Source of the DNA: Chloroflexota bacterium
GTDB lineage: Bacteria > Chloroflexota > UBA11872 > UBA12225 > JAJDUF01
DNA: 64,000 nt
Assembly (NCBI GenBank): GCA_022826725.1
Contig: JAJDUF010000016.1
Span: 682,001 to 746,000, forward strand
Reading direction: 5' to 3'
The position numbers and the translations under genes are program-made. The notes beneath the pieces are model-generated. The model saw only the letters and a list, made by a program, of their open reading frames with translations. It was not told the DNA's origin and searched no databases. Positions 26,355 to 34,852 of this stretch are shown here, in pieces (the first letter of the stretch is position 1; each line of letters opens with the position of its first letter).

Positions 26355-26398
26355 CGTATTCCTCTCCTTTTCCGTTTTCAGTGTGTGGCCAGGTCGGC

Positions 26399-26647
26399 TC
26401 ACGTGTCGTCCGGCCGCGACAGGGTAATCTTCCACTCCGCGCCCCCCAGTTCCTGGACTTCAGCGGTAAAGCCCAGCTTCTGGGCCTGCCAGGGCACCGT
26501 CGTCAGCGCGGGCGGATGGTCGGTCAGCAAGTCGAGCACCTCATCGAGCGCCGCGCCCTCCATGGCCTCTTTGGCCCGCAGCATGGGGTAGGGACAGATT
26601 TCACCGCGCACATCGAGCGTCGTCCGCTGCCGGGTAACTTGGCCCAT
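26399..26647 (-). CDS. TusA family sulfurtransferase
   Basis: An 82-residue TusA/SirA-like sulfur carrier. The conserved LDVRGEICPYPMLRAKEAM contains Cys18 in the CPxP motif that carries persulfide, and the C-terminal beta strand GFTAEVQELG is typical. The start at 26647 has GGGAGGTG seven bases upstream. TusA proteins next to YeeE/YedE transporters accept sulfur from imported thiosulfate; the gene order here fits that role. Confidence 0.92.
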   Translation of the reverse strand: MGQVTRQRTTLDVRGEICPYPMLRAKEAMEGAALDEVLDLLTDHPPALTTVPWQAQKLGFTAEVQELGGAEWKITLSRPDDT

Positions 26648-26673
26648 AACCAGCACCTCCCTTGTACACGCAG

Positions 26674-27918
26674 TCAGCCAATGCGGCGGATCGCCTGAAC
26701 CCCGGCCCAGGCACCGGCGAGCAAGCCCAGCCCAAAGACCCAGCCACTCAAGCTCAGGCTGGGAATGCTGGCAAAAAAGGCTCCGAGGGTGCAGCCAATT
26801 CCCAAGCCGGCGCCATAGCCCATCAGGACTCCGCCGCCGATGGCCTGTGCATACCGTCGGCCCTGGCGCGGCACCCTGATCTTGAACTCACCGGCCAGCA
26901 ATGCCGCCACGAACGAGCCGGCAATGAGACCGAGCACCATATACAGCTCTTTCGTGGCGAATACGCCGGCCACAACAGCCATGCAGGGGCCAAGGTCGGC
27001 ACCGGCAAGCTCGACGTGCCAGCCGCCGAGCGCCTCGAACAGTCCGTGCGACCAGCGGCCTAGCTCTCCGGTCACACCGACCGGACGCTCGTACAGGTAT
27101 GACAAGATGCCGACGACGCCGAGGGCAACGCCACCACCGACCGCAGGCCAGCCCGTCACAAACACGCGCCGCAGGACACCGGCCCAATGCTCACGCACGC
27201 TGGTCGGCGGTAACTCTGGACCGGCGGGGAATGCGGGCATGAGCATGTCGGCACGCTGCTCCCACCAGACGAGCAGCGCATAGACACCCAGGAGTCCCAG
27301 CAGGGTCAGGACGACCGCACCGGTCCACCCGAGGGTGTGGGGTAACCACACCATTGGCTGGTGGGCAATCAGGACCTCGTACCACCAGTTCCAGGTCAGC
27401 ATCATGACGATGAGGCCGCCCAGCATTCCGAGCAGCGCCACCACAGAGGCGACGTAGCCCTCACCAATCCGATACAGATTGCCCGACATGCAGCCGCCGG
27501 CGATCACCATGCCGAATCCGAATATCAGGCCGGCGATCAGCGTGGTGGGACCAACGGGACTAATGCCGGCAAAGGCCGGGAAGTGCTCCGGGGCGAGGCG
27601 GGGGACATAGTTATACATCACGAACGCGAATCCCACCGTGGCAACACCCAACCCGGCCAAGACGCCGCGCAGCATCCGGCCATCGCCCAAGAGGAAGAGG
27701 TCGCGGAAGGCCGCAGTGAAGCAGAAGCGGCTGCGCTGGAGCACGAAGCCAACGGCGAGTCCCACGATCCAGTAGATCGCCGCCGCGGCCCAAACGCGGC
27801 CGAGCACCAGAGCAAAGCCCAGCGCCACTGCGGCGGCAATCGCACCGGCAGTGGTGGAATAAGACCACCGCGATTGTGAGGCGGAAGTCGGTGCAGCTAC
27901 CGAGGTCATAGCGGCCAT
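26674..27918 (-). CDS. YeeE/YedE (TsuA-like) thiosulfate transporter
   Basis: A 414-residue membrane protein with about ten to twelve hydrophobic segments. It has the three Cys-centred conserved motifs of the family: QRSRFCFTAAFRDLFLLGD near residue 55, VIAGGCMSGNLYRIGEGYVA near residue 140, and GLGIGCTLGAFFASIPS near residue 365. In TsuA these cysteines relay thiosulfate through the membrane. It heads a three-gene cluster with TusA and the exported rhodanese, 26 bp upstream of tusA. Substrate specificity for thiosulfate is inferred from the family and neighbours. Confidence 0.9.
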   Translation of the reverse strand: MAAMTSVAAPTSASQSRWSYSTTAGAIAAAVALGFALVLGRVWAAAAIYWIVGLAVGFVLQRSRFCFTAAFRDLFLLGDGRMLRGVLAGLGVATVGFAFVMYNYVPRLAPEHFPAFAGISPVGPTTLIAGLIFGFGMVIAGGCMSGNLYRIGEGYVASVVALLGMLGGLIVMMLTWNWWYEVLIAHQPMVWLPHTLGWTGAVVLTLLGLLGVYALLVWWEQRADMLMPAFPAGPELPPTSVREHWAGVLRRVFVTGWPAVGGGVALGVVGILSYLYERPVGVTGELGRWSHGLFEALGGWHVELAGADLGPCMAVVAGVFATKELYMVLGLIAGSFVAALLAGEFKIRVPRQGRRYAQAIGGGVLMGYGAGLGIGCTLGAFFASIPSLSLSGWVFGLGLLAGAWAGVQAIRRIG

Positions 27919-28025
27919 GGAATCGCTACGCTACCTATTGTCACGCCGGGACGGCCAGTCTCGAGAAATCCTAGTATCTCGCGTAGGATAGTCAATAATC
28001 CAGGTTGTGTCAAGAAGATCGGGGG

Positions 28026-29114
28026 TCAATCCCACTTGAGCAGGCGCGTGGCGACGAGGAGCGCACCGACCGTCCAGCCGGCGAGTACCAGGAGGTCCAG
28101 CTGCATGTCGAGCAAGCCGCCACCGCTCATCATCACCGTGCGTAAGGCGTGGTTGAGGTAGGTGAGCGGCAAGGCCTGGATTAACGGCTGCAAGAACGCA
28201 GGCGCGCCATCGGTAGGGAAGTACGAGCCGCCAAGAAACATCATCGGGAACGAGACGAGCATGGTTACGCCGGCGGCGCTATCGGCGTCACGGGGCATAC
28301 TGCCCAGGAGATAGCCGACGGCGAGCATACAGAGCGTGCCAACGATCACGACGAACGCCAGCAGCCCGTAGCTCCCTTTCACGGTCACCCGGAACACGAG
28401 AAAGGCCGTCAATATCAGCACCGCGGCCTGTGCCAGGGAGAACAGCAAATGCGCTGCCGCTTGGGTGGCGAGTAGCTCGATGGGGCGCAGGCCCGTGACC
28501 GCGAGGCGCCGCAGCACCCCTTTCTGACGCCATTCGACCAGGCGCGTGCCCACAAAGAGGTTGGCCCACATGATGACCATACCCACCAAGCCCGGCGTCA
28601 TGAAGTCAATAATGCGTCGCGCCTCCGCCTCCACCTCGGATTCTTCGAGCTTGACCGGATCGGGACCGCTGGCCTGCAAGCTGCGGTTCAGGCCGGCAAC
28701 GATGTTCTGGATCGCCGAGCGGGCGATAGCGGAGGTTACCGGGTTGCTCTTGTCGTAGAACACCTGGATGGTGGCATCTCGCGCCGCCAGGCGCTCCTGA
28801 AAGCCGGCGCCGATCACGAGCACCGCCCGCCTGTCGCCGGCCGCCAGCGCCTGTAGCTCGGCGTCGCGCTCCCCCTCCGTGATGTCCAACGCCTCCAAGT
28901 CTTTCAGGCTCTCGATGATCCGGACGGAGGCCGCCTGACGATCCTCGTCAACGATCCCCAACCGCAGCAGGTCGGTGCCTCCCGAGCCAAAGAGCGCGCC
29001 AAAGAGCAACATAGAGATCAGGCCGATGCCGAGGCTGGTGACGAGGGTGATGCGATTGCGTAGGAGCATCCGCGTCTGCATGATCGTGAGCACTGTGAGG
29101 CTGCGGAGCATCGC
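28026..29114 (-). CDS. ABC-2 type transporter permease
   Basis: A 362-residue ABC-2 permease. One N-terminal membrane segment (TLVTSLGIGLISMLLFGALF) is followed by an extracytoplasmic domain of about 130 residues (LRLGIVDEDRQAASVRIIES onward), then five C-terminal segments including PGLVGMVIMWANLFVGTRLV and FPMMFLGGSYFPTDGAPAFL. This is the layout of DrrB/YhhJ-type drug or lipid exporters. ATG 29114 has GGAGGAG nine bases upstream and is preferred to 29138. It pairs with the ATPase immediately upstream. Confidence 0.9.
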   Translation of the reverse strand, partial: AMLRSLTVLTIMQTRMLLRNRITLVTSLGIGLISMLLFGALFGSGGTDLLRLGIVDEDRQAASVRIIESLKDLEALDITEGERDAELQALAAGDRRAVLVIGAGFQERLAARDATIQVFYDKSNPVTSAIARSAIQNIVAGLNRSLQASGPDPVKLEESEVEAEARRIIDFMTPGLVGMVIMWANLFVGTRLVEWRQKGVLRRLAVTGLRPIELLATQAAAHLLFSLAQAAVLILTAFLVFRVTVKGSYGLLAFVVIVGTLCMLAVGYLLGSMPRDADSAAGVTMLVSFPMMFLGGSYFPTDGAPAFLQPLIQALPLTYLNHALRTVMMSGGGLLDMQLDLLVLAGWTVGALLVATRLLKWD

Positions 29115-29167
29115 TTTCTCCTCCGGGGACAGCACCATGAGGCGGTCGGATTCGGGTGTAGCCGGCC

Positions 29168-30088
29168 CTAGTCGCGGAGCCGGTGGCCGGTGAGCGACAG
29201 GAACACGTCCTCCAGCGTGGGCGTGCGTACTTGCAGGGTGTTGAGCGGAAGACCACGCTCCGTGAGCAGCTGCAAGAGCGCTACCAGGGTCCCGTTGAGG
29301 TCCACGGAGCGCAGCAAGACCGTCTGCTCCAGGCGCTCCTGGCGAACAACGCCGCTGAGGTCGTTCAGCACGTCGGTGGGCAACTCATCACCCAGACTGC
29401 ACTCAATCGAGCCTTCCTCGGTGAGCTGGCCAATCAACTCGCGGGGGGTATCCAAGGCCACAATCTTGCCGCGGTCCATGATGGCGATACGGTCACAGAG
29501 CGTTTCGGCCTCTTCCATGTAGTGAGTCGTCAGCACGACGGTCTTGCCATCCCGCCGAATCTCACTGATAAGCTCCCACACCGACCGCCGCGCCTGGGGA
29601 TCAAGACCGGTCGTCGGCTCGTCGAGGAAGAGGACCTTGGGATCGTTGACGAGCGCTAGGGCGAGTGAAAGGCGCTGCTGCTGCCCGCCGGAAAGGTCGG
29701 TGGCATAGGTGCGCCGCCGCTCGCCGAGTCCGAGTCTTTCGAGCAGACCGTCGCGGGGGAGCGATCCGGGATAGAGGGAGGCAAACAAGTCCAGCGCCTC
29801 GCCCGCGCGCAGCAGGTCCGGCAGGGTCGAGGCTTGCAGCTGCACGCCGATACGCTGCTGGACCGCGCGCCGCTGCCGGCGCACGTCCAAGCCGTCAACG
29901 GTAACGGTCCCGGCATCGGCTTGGCGGAGGCCCTCGATGATCTCCAAGGTCGTCGTCTTGCCGGCACCGTTCGGGCCGAGAATACCGAAGATTTCGCCGG
30001 CGCGTACTGCGAAGCTCACGTTTTCTACGGCGAGAACGTCTCCGTAAAGCTTGGCAAGTCCTTTCACCTGGACAATGGAATCGGTCAT
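29168..30088 (-). CDS. ABC transporter ATP-binding protein (DrrA-like)
   Basis: A 306-residue ATPase. Motifs are Walker A ILGPNGAGKTTTLEIIEG, Q-loop RIGVQLQASTLPDLL, signature DLSGGQQQRLSLALAL, Walker B KVLFLDEPTTGLDPQARR and switch VVLTTHYMEEAETL. The C-terminal 90 residues (IECSLGDELPTDVLNDLSG; TPTLEDVFLSLTGHRLRD) are the DrrA-type regulatory tail. It powers the ABC-2 permease 53 bp downstream; cargo is unknown. Confidence 0.93.
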   Translation of the reverse strand: MTDSIVQVKGLAKLYGDVLAVENVSFAVRAGEIFGILGPNGAGKTTTLEIIEGLRQADAGTVTVDGLDVRRQRRAVQQRIGVQLQASTLPDLLRAGEALDLFASLYPGSLPRDGLLERLGLGERRRTYATDLSGGQQQRLSLALALVNDPKVLFLDEPTTGLDPQARRSVWELISEIRRDGKTVVLTTHYMEEAETLCDRIAIMDRGKIVALDTPRELIGQLTEEGSIECSLGDELPTDVLNDLSGVVRQERLEQTVLLRSVDLNGTLVALLQLLTERGLPLNTLQVRTPTLEDVFLSLTGHRLRD

Positions 30089-30380
30089 TGCCGCAACTCA
30101 CCCCTCATCGCGTGTTTCCCTGCGTACCAAGCTCTACGACCAACGTGATCCGGCAAGTGTTTCGCGTGCCGGCCTCAGGCTGCGAGCAGGCGGCTCCGAA
30201 CACGTGTCGGCACAGGGTCCCCGGCCGTCGGTTGGCCGGATAAATCCATTCGCCCGGACCGGGCGGCGGGGGCGCACAGCAGCCCCCCACCCGGCCCCGC
30301 GCGTCTTCCGACGTAGCGCCGCAAGGCTGGGCGCTGGGGGGGATAACGTTGAGGGTGAAAACAGGAGGAGGTGCGGCGCT
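30089..30380. other. Intergenic stretch without recognised gene
   Basis: 292 bp upstream of the ABC exporter ATPase and downstream of the glutaredoxin-like gene. It contains several GC-rich inverted segments, for example CGCCCGGACCGGGCG near 30249-30263 and GCCCCCCACCCGGCCCCGCG. I looked for RNase P RNA, tmRNA and SRP RNA signatures and saw none. Confidence 0.4.
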
Positions 30381-30686
30381 CTATTCCTCGCAGCCGCGCT
30401 GGACCGCGGTCGCCACGGTCTCCATGGACCGGACGATGCCCTTGTCCAGCAGATACGCTTCGACTTCCTCGCCGCTCACGTCGGGGAGGATTTCGTCGCC
30501 GATCTGGAGCGAGGGCTGGAGATACTGTCCGGTCAAGCGGACCATCTCCGCGTAGTTGTAGGGATCGTTCACGATGTCCTTGTCTTCATAGTCCAGACTG
30601 TACTTGCCCAGTACAGCCCGGACACCCTGGCTCCAGCCACACACCGGCTTCATGTAAGCCACGATTTTCGGCTGATCCGCTGCCAT
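30381..30686 (-). CDS. Glutaredoxin-like protein with CGWS active site
   Basis: A 101-residue thioredoxin-fold protein. The active site is KPVCGWSQGVRAVLGK, a monothiol motif close to the CGFS of iron-sulfur-binding glutaredoxins and to CPWC of other variants. YEDKDIVNDPYNYAEMVRLT and YLQPSLQIGDEILPDVSGEE follow, corresponding to the TVP and GG regions of glutaredoxins in altered form (QPS rather than TVP). It may act in redox or Fe-S cluster delivery. The C-terminus has an extra Cys (RGCEE). Confidence 0.82.
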   Translation of the reverse strand: MAADQPKIVAYMKPVCGWSQGVRAVLGKYSLDYEDKDIVNDPYNYAEMVRLTGQYLQPSLQIGDEILPDVSGEEVEAYLLDKGIVRSMETVATAVQRGCEE

Positions 30687-30783
30687 GGCAGCACTCCTTC
30701 TCTCGGTTGCGACACGGCCGGTACTACGACCACCGACCGCTTGGATGACTCTAGCACACCCGCCGCTCGATGGGGTAGCCGCA

Positions 30784-30833
30784 GCGCCCCCTATGGCCCC
30801 CCCGCTGCGGCAGGGGGACGGTGAGGGTGGGGG
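30784..30833. repeat. Intergenic palindromic repeat (family A, short form)
   Basis: CGCCCCCTATGGCCCCCCCG, then CTGCGGCAGGGGGACGGTGA and GGGTGGGGG. The CCCCCTATGGCCCC / GCAGGGGGAC core recurs at 31153, 35505 and 49628, and inverted inside the longer family A copies. Confidence 0.75.
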
Positions 30834-30843
30834 ACATGACGCC

Positions 30844-31113
30844 TTAGCCCGGCTCGCGGACGAACGAGAGCGCCGCTGTCAGTGCGGCCTGCGGCGTCGA
30901 GAAGGTGCCGATATTACGGTAGTCACCGTCGCTCTGGTGGCCGACGACCGTGTACTCGACCTCGCTCAGTTGGGATACTTCCGCCGCTTGGCCCGGTTGG
31001 GCGCCCTCGGTACGGATGTCATGTCCCAGGGTCACGTAGTCACCCGTGCGAGCAATCCGGCAGCGCACTTCCAGGGCACAGGCTGCCGCTGCGAGGGCCG
31101 TCTCTTCCGGCAT
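30844..31113 (-). CDS. Hypothetical protein, 89 residues
   Basis: A small soluble protein preceded by a good GAGGGAGAG site. It begins with a helix (MPEETALAAAACALEVRC), a beta-rich middle (TGDYVTLGHDIRTEGAQPGQ, VEYTVVGHQSDGDYRNIG) and a C-terminal helix (PQAALTAALSFVREPG). I do not recognise the family. It stands alone, flanked on both sides by palindromic repeats. Confidence 0.65.
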   Translation of the reverse strand: MPEETALAAAACALEVRCRIARTGDYVTLGHDIRTEGAQPGQAAEVSQLSEVEYTVVGHQSDGDYRNIGTFSTPQAALTAALSFVREPG

Positions 31114-31152
31114 GGTGCTCTCCCTCTTCGTTGGAGGAAGGATACACGATCA

Positions 31153-31236
31153 GCCCCCTATGGTCCCCCCGCGTGGCGAGGGGACAGCACTTCCCTCTCC
31201 TGGTGCTTGCTCCGGAAGAGGGGTGGGGTGGGGGCT
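31153..31236. repeat. Intergenic palindromic repeat (family A, compound)
   Basis: GCCCCCTATGGTCCCCCCGC...GAGGGGACAGCACTTCCCTC followed by TGCTTGCTCCGGAAGAGGGG and TGGGGTGGGGGC. The second half closely resembles 57371-57459 (TTCCCTCCCC...GTTCGCTCCGGGGGAGGG...GGGTGGGGGC). It lies 15 bp downstream of the dnaN stop codon. Confidence 0.75.
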
Positions 31237-31251
31237 AGTGGAGCGATCGGG

Positions 31252-32439
31252 TCAGCGGACGGTATGCATCGGCATGATGACGTGGAGATAGTCGGGCAAG
31301 CCACCGCCCCGGACAACCCCCGGACTTAACGGACCGGTGATCTCGATGACCACTTCATCAATCGTCTTCTTGTCACCCGTTTCGGAGTCAATCGTATCGC
31401 CAGCGAGAGCGTTGGCGAACTCGTTCAGATACTCGGCGTTGAAGGCGAGATGAGTGCTCTCGCCCTCAATACTGGCATCTAGCTCGTCGTGGCTTTCACC
31501 CAGGTCCTGGGCCTGCGCCTCGACCATCAGACGTCCCGGCGTCCCCCCCTCGCCGTTCGCGCCGGCGGTGACCTCCAAGCGGACGACGTTCGCGCTTTCC
31601 CGTGCAAAGAGCGTGACACGTCCCATCGCATCGGCAAAGGCTCTGCGGTCCACAACCACCTTGGTTGCCCAACTCTTCGGGACGAAGTTCCGCACGTTCG
31701 GGAACTGCCCTTCGATCAGGCGCGAGACCAAGTGTACGTTACCAGCGCGGAACAATACCTGACTCCGGTTGGGGGTCACTGTCATTTCGACTTCACCCTT
31801 GTCGTCGCCGAGCACACGTTCCAACTCCTGCAAGGCACGCGCCGGCACAATGACCTTCACCGGCTCGGCGACCTCCTGCTCCAACTCATCCGCGTCCCGC
31901 ATGACCAAGCGGAAACCGTCGCTTGCCGCCAAGGTGATCCGCTTCTCATCCAGCTCCAAGCTGACGCCGGCGAGCACCGGCCGGGTATCGTCGCGAGCAG
32001 CGCCGAACGCAACCTGATTAATCAACTCCTTGCAGAGCGCCTGATTTATGCTCACGGTCGGCTGGTCCTCGGCCATCGGCATCGGAGGGAACTCCTCCGG
32101 ATCAATGCCCCGAACCTGCGCCCGGCTCTGCTGACATTTCACGGTCAGCGTGCGGGTCTTCGAATCTTCACGCAGCTCCACGTCTTTGCCCAGGGGCATC
32201 TTGCTGACGAGGTTGGTGAGGAGATTCGCCGGCACGGTGACGGTGCCTTCTTCCTCCACGTTGGCCGCGACCCAGGTCGTAATCCCGAGGTCGAGGTTGG
32301 TGGCCGAGAGCTTGAGGCGGTCCCCATCGGTGGCTAGGAGGACGTTTGCCAACACAGGCATCGTTGGCCGGCTGCCCACTGCCCGATTTACCGTGGAAAG
32401 TGCCCGACTCAGGTGGTCTTGGGTGCAGGTGACACGCAT
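31252..32439 (-). CDS. dnaN: DNA polymerase III subunit beta (sliding clamp)
   Basis: A 395-residue beta clamp. It has the triplicated clamp fold, starting MRVTCTQDHLSRALSTVNRA with GSRPTMPVLANVLLATDGDR, the middle-domain ARDDTRPVLAGVSLELDEKR and LAASDGFRLVMRDADEL, and the C-terminal DYLHVIMPMHTVR matching the conserved MPMR-type end. It tethers DNA polymerase III to DNA. It lies downstream of dnaA on the same strand, separated by the putative origin. Confidence 0.96.
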   Translation of the reverse strand: MRVTCTQDHLSRALSTVNRAVGSRPTMPVLANVLLATDGDRLKLSATNLDLGITTWVAANVEEEGTVTVPANLLTNLVSKMPLGKDVELREDSKTRTLTVKCQQSRAQVRGIDPEEFPPMPMAEDQPTVSINQALCKELINQVAFGAARDDTRPVLAGVSLELDEKRITLAASDGFRLVMRDADELEQEVAEPVKVIVPARALQELERVLGDDKGEVEMTVTPNRSQVLFRAGNVHLVSRLIEGQFPNVRNFVPKSWATKVVVDRRAFADAMGRVTLFARESANVVRLEVTAGANGEGGTPGRLMVEAQAQDLGESHDELDASIEGESTHLAFNAEYLNEFANALAGDTIDSETGDKKTIDEVVIEITGPLSPGVVRGGGLPDYLHVIMPMHTVR

Positions 32440-32505
32440 TCTCGTACTCCCTCTGTTTGGCTTGCTGATTCGAGTCTCGATTCCTCACCGCCGCCGTCTT
32501 CAGGG

Positions 32506-32790
32506 TGTGGATTGTGCGGATACTGGGGATACCTGGCTCGCTAGGTCCGTTTCCTCGGTTACAACACCGCGCACTCACCGATGCCGGATGCGCTCGGCAC
32601 TGTGGATAAACTGGTGACAGTGTGGGAATAACGAGCGCGGCGGCTTTGGTTCCTCTGGATGTCCTCCAACGGTGGTGCTGTGTCTGGCCGTACCGCTCCG
32701 GTTATCCCCAGTCCGGGACGTTTGTCCACATCAACGCGGCAGTTATCCACACTCTGCCGGTCAAAATGTCCTCTCCCGTCGTTATCCAGT
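32506..32790. other. Putative chromosomal replication origin (oriC) with DnaA boxes
   Basis: The dnaA-dnaN gap contains perfect DnaA boxes TTATCCACA at 32743-32751 and, inverted, TGTGGATAA at 32601-32609. Near matches are TTATCCCCA (32702-32710), TTGTCCACA (32722-32730), inverted TGTGGATTG (32506-32514), and TTATCCAGT at 32782-32790, which overlaps the dnaA stop codon. No long AT-rich unwinding element stands out. The rest of the 342-bp gap (32440-32781) holds no gene. Confidence 0.85.
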
Positions 32791-34251
32791 GACCATCGCC
32801 CGCACCGCCTGGACCTGCTCGCGGATGGTGGCGTTGCGTTCCAACTCGCGGCCGATCTTTCCGACGCCGTGGAGCACGGTGCTGTGATCGCGGCCGCCGA
32901 GCAAGCGCCCGATCTCGACGAGCGAGGCGCCGGCGTCTTCGCGGAGCAGGTACATGGCGACCTGTCGCGGCAGCACGACCTGTTTGGCGCGGCCCTTACC
33001 CCGTAGTGCCTCACCTGTGATGCCGGAGAAACTGATGATGGCCTGGATGATCCGCTCCGGCGAGAGCGTCTTCGTGACCGGCGGACTGACGACGCCGTTC
33101 AAGGCTGCGGCCGCTTGGTCCAGGGTCAATGGCCCGGCCTGCAAACCGGAGGTCGCTACCACGCGCGTCAGGGCACCCTCCAACTCGCGGATGTTGCTCG
33201 TGACGCGCTGGGCGATGAAGTCCACCACCTCCGGGGGCACTTGTGCCGCCAGCGCCGCGGCCTTGGTCCGCAAGATGGCCACCCGCGTCTCGAAGTCCGG
33301 TGGCTGGATGTCGGCGATCAGCCCCATGGCGAAACGCGAGCGCAACCGATCCTCCAGCGCGGCGATTGCTGCCGGCGGCCGGTCGCTGGTGAGGACGATC
33401 TGCCGGCTCTCGCCGTGAAGCGTGTTGAAGGTGTGAAAGAACTCCTCTTGCGTTTGCTCCTTGCCACTCAGGAACTGGATGTCGTCAATCAGCAGGATGT
33501 CCGTAGTGCGATACTTGCTGCGGAAAGCGTCGGCACGACCCCGCCGGACGTGGTTGATGAAATCGTTGGTGAACGTCTCCGAGGTGACGTAGAGCACCTG
33601 CGTCCCGGTGTGGCGACGCAGAACGTGGTGTCCGATGGCGTGGAGTAGATGAGTCTTGCCCAGACCGACGCCGCCATAGAGAAAGAGCGGATTATAGGCC
33701 CCGGCCGGGGTGTCGGCGACTGCCCGCGCTGCAGCGTGTGCGAGCTGGCTGTGCTTGCCGACGATGAACTCGCGGAAGGTGTAGCGAGGGTGGAGGCCAG
33801 CATACGGCGAATCGTCGGTGGACTCGGCGAGGCGTGGGAGCGGCACCGATCCCGCCGGCGGATGCTTGGCCGCCTTCCGTCGGCGCGTAGTGCTCTTCTG
33901 TGCCGGCCGCTTGCGTGGGGCCTCGGCGGCGGGTGCCGGTGTCCCGTTGCGCCGGGCCGGGGTGGGTGAAGCGACCGGGGCGGGCGGCTCCACGGTACTT
34001 TCCCCCACCACGAACTGCACTTCGCCCGGCACTTGCCCCACAACCGACTGCAAGGCTTCCTCGACCAGCGGCCGGAAGCGCTCCTCCAGCTTATCGCGGG
34101 CAAAGCCGCTAGGAACGCCGATAATGAAGCGGCCGTCCTCGTGGGTCACCAAGCGGCTCTGCGCCAAGCAGGTGGCGAACATGGCGCGGCTGACCTCGGA
34201 ATGTGCGGCCAAGGACGCTAGGACCTGCTCCCACGTTGTGTCTGCGTTCAT
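32782..34251 (-). CDS. dnaA: Chromosomal replication initiator protein DnaA
   Basis: A 489-residue DnaA. Domain I is residues 1-80 (TTWEQVLASLAAHSEVSRAM); a proline/arginine-rich linker (about 95-150, TPARRNGTPAPAAEAPRKRP) is domain II. The AAA+ domain III has RYTFREFIVGKHSQLAHAAA, Walker A LYGGVGLGKTHLLHAIGHH, Walker B TDILLIDDIQFLSGKEQTQE and sensor ELEGALTRVV. Domain IV has the DnaA signature LLGGRDHSTVLHGVGKIGRE. Start 34251 is chosen because domain I begins there; the frame opening at 34545 reads through unrelated sequence. Confidence 0.96.
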   Translation of the reverse strand: MNADTTWEQVLASLAAHSEVSRAMFATCLAQSRLVTHEDGRFIIGVPSGFARDKLEERFRPLVEEALQSVVGQVPGEVQFVVGESTVEPPAPVASPTPARRNGTPAPAAEAPRKRPAQKSTTRRRKAAKHPPAGSVPLPRLAESTDDSPYAGLHPRYTFREFIVGKHSQLAHAAARAVADTPAGAYNPLFLYGGVGLGKTHLLHAIGHHVLRRHTGTQVLYVTSETFTNDFINHVRRGRADAFRSKYRTTDILLIDDIQFLSGKEQTQEEFFHTFNTLHGESRQIVLTSDRPPAAIAALEDRLRSRFAMGLIADIQPPDFETRVAILRTKAAALAAQVPPEVVDFIAQRVTSNIRELEGALTRVVATSGLQAGPLTLDQAAAALNGVVSPPVTKTLSPERIIQAIISFSGITGEALRGKGRAKQVVLPRQVAMYLLREDAGASLVEIGRLLGGRDHSTVLHGVGKIGRELERNATIREQVQAVRAMVTG

Positions 34252-34387
34252 CGTGCCGGTGCGTGTAACCCCTAGAATTGAGTGGCGGCGCCGGGTAGGT
34301 ATGCCGCGCGTCCGCGCCTCTTTTCCCCTAACGCGCGGCCTAGCCGCTGGTATTGGCGGCGCCCAGCCCTGTACGAGGAGGGTAGCT

Positions 34388-34852
34388 GTGCCGGATGTCC
34401 GACCGCCCCGGGTGCTGCGGATCAACCGCAAGGTGCCGGGGCGCATCTCGCTCGGCGATGCGGCCACGCTGGAGGATGGTCCGGAGCTACTCCAGCGCCT
34501 GCTGCGCCCGGAGCCGGGGCAGGCGTTCGCGCTCGGTCGCGGCATTCACCCGATGACGACCGTGCCGCTGGGCCTGGCGATTGAGGCGGCGATCACGGCG
34601 ATCAACGGCACCGTGCTTGACGTGGCCGTGCTGCGCTACTGCTCGTGCAGCATGGAGCATTTCACGTCTAACCGCCGGCCGCTGCGGGCGGTGGCGCGGG
34701 TCGCGGAGCTGGGTGCCCGGCACGTCGAGTGCGCCGTCGAGGTGTGGGAGCCCGAGCGGCTGATCTGCACGGCGCGGATTGGGCTGTGCCAGGTGCGTGG
34801 CGGTCGGGCGGCGCCGCTGGCAGCGCTGTATGCGCCTCGGCCCCCACCCTAA
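34388..34852 (+). CDS. Hotdog-fold (PaaI thioesterase-like) protein, copy 1
   Basis: A 154-residue protein starting at GTG with GAGGAGG seven bases upstream. Its core resembles hotdog thioesterases: IHPMTTVPLGLAIEAAITAI, a central strand set VLRYCSCSMEHF, then LRAVARVAELGARHVECAVE and RLICTARIGLCQVRGGRAAP. No classic catalytic Asp/Glu is obvious, so the activity is uncertain. It is divergent from dnaA. Its last residues (RPPP and the stop) are encoded by an inserted palindromic repeat, unlike the paralogue 81 bp downstream. Confidence 0.7.
   Translation: MPDVRPPRVLRINRKVPGRISLGDAATLEDGPELLQRLLRPEPGQAFALGRGIHPMTTVPLGLAIEAAITAINGTVLDVAVLRYCSCSMEHFTSNRRPLRAVARVAELGARHVECAVEVWEPERLICTARIGLCQVRGGRAAPLAALYAPRPPP

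Noticed and set aside
30089-30380. Structured RNA such as RNase P or SRP RNA
   Set aside because: The stretch has GC-rich inverted segments, but none of the conserved cores (for example GAGGAAAGTCCGGGC of RNase P) is present.
33818-34387. 5' extension of hotdog copy 1
   Set aside because: The frame is open through the start of dnaA on the opposite strand, but the GTG at 34388 has a strong ribosome site and matches the start of the paralogue.
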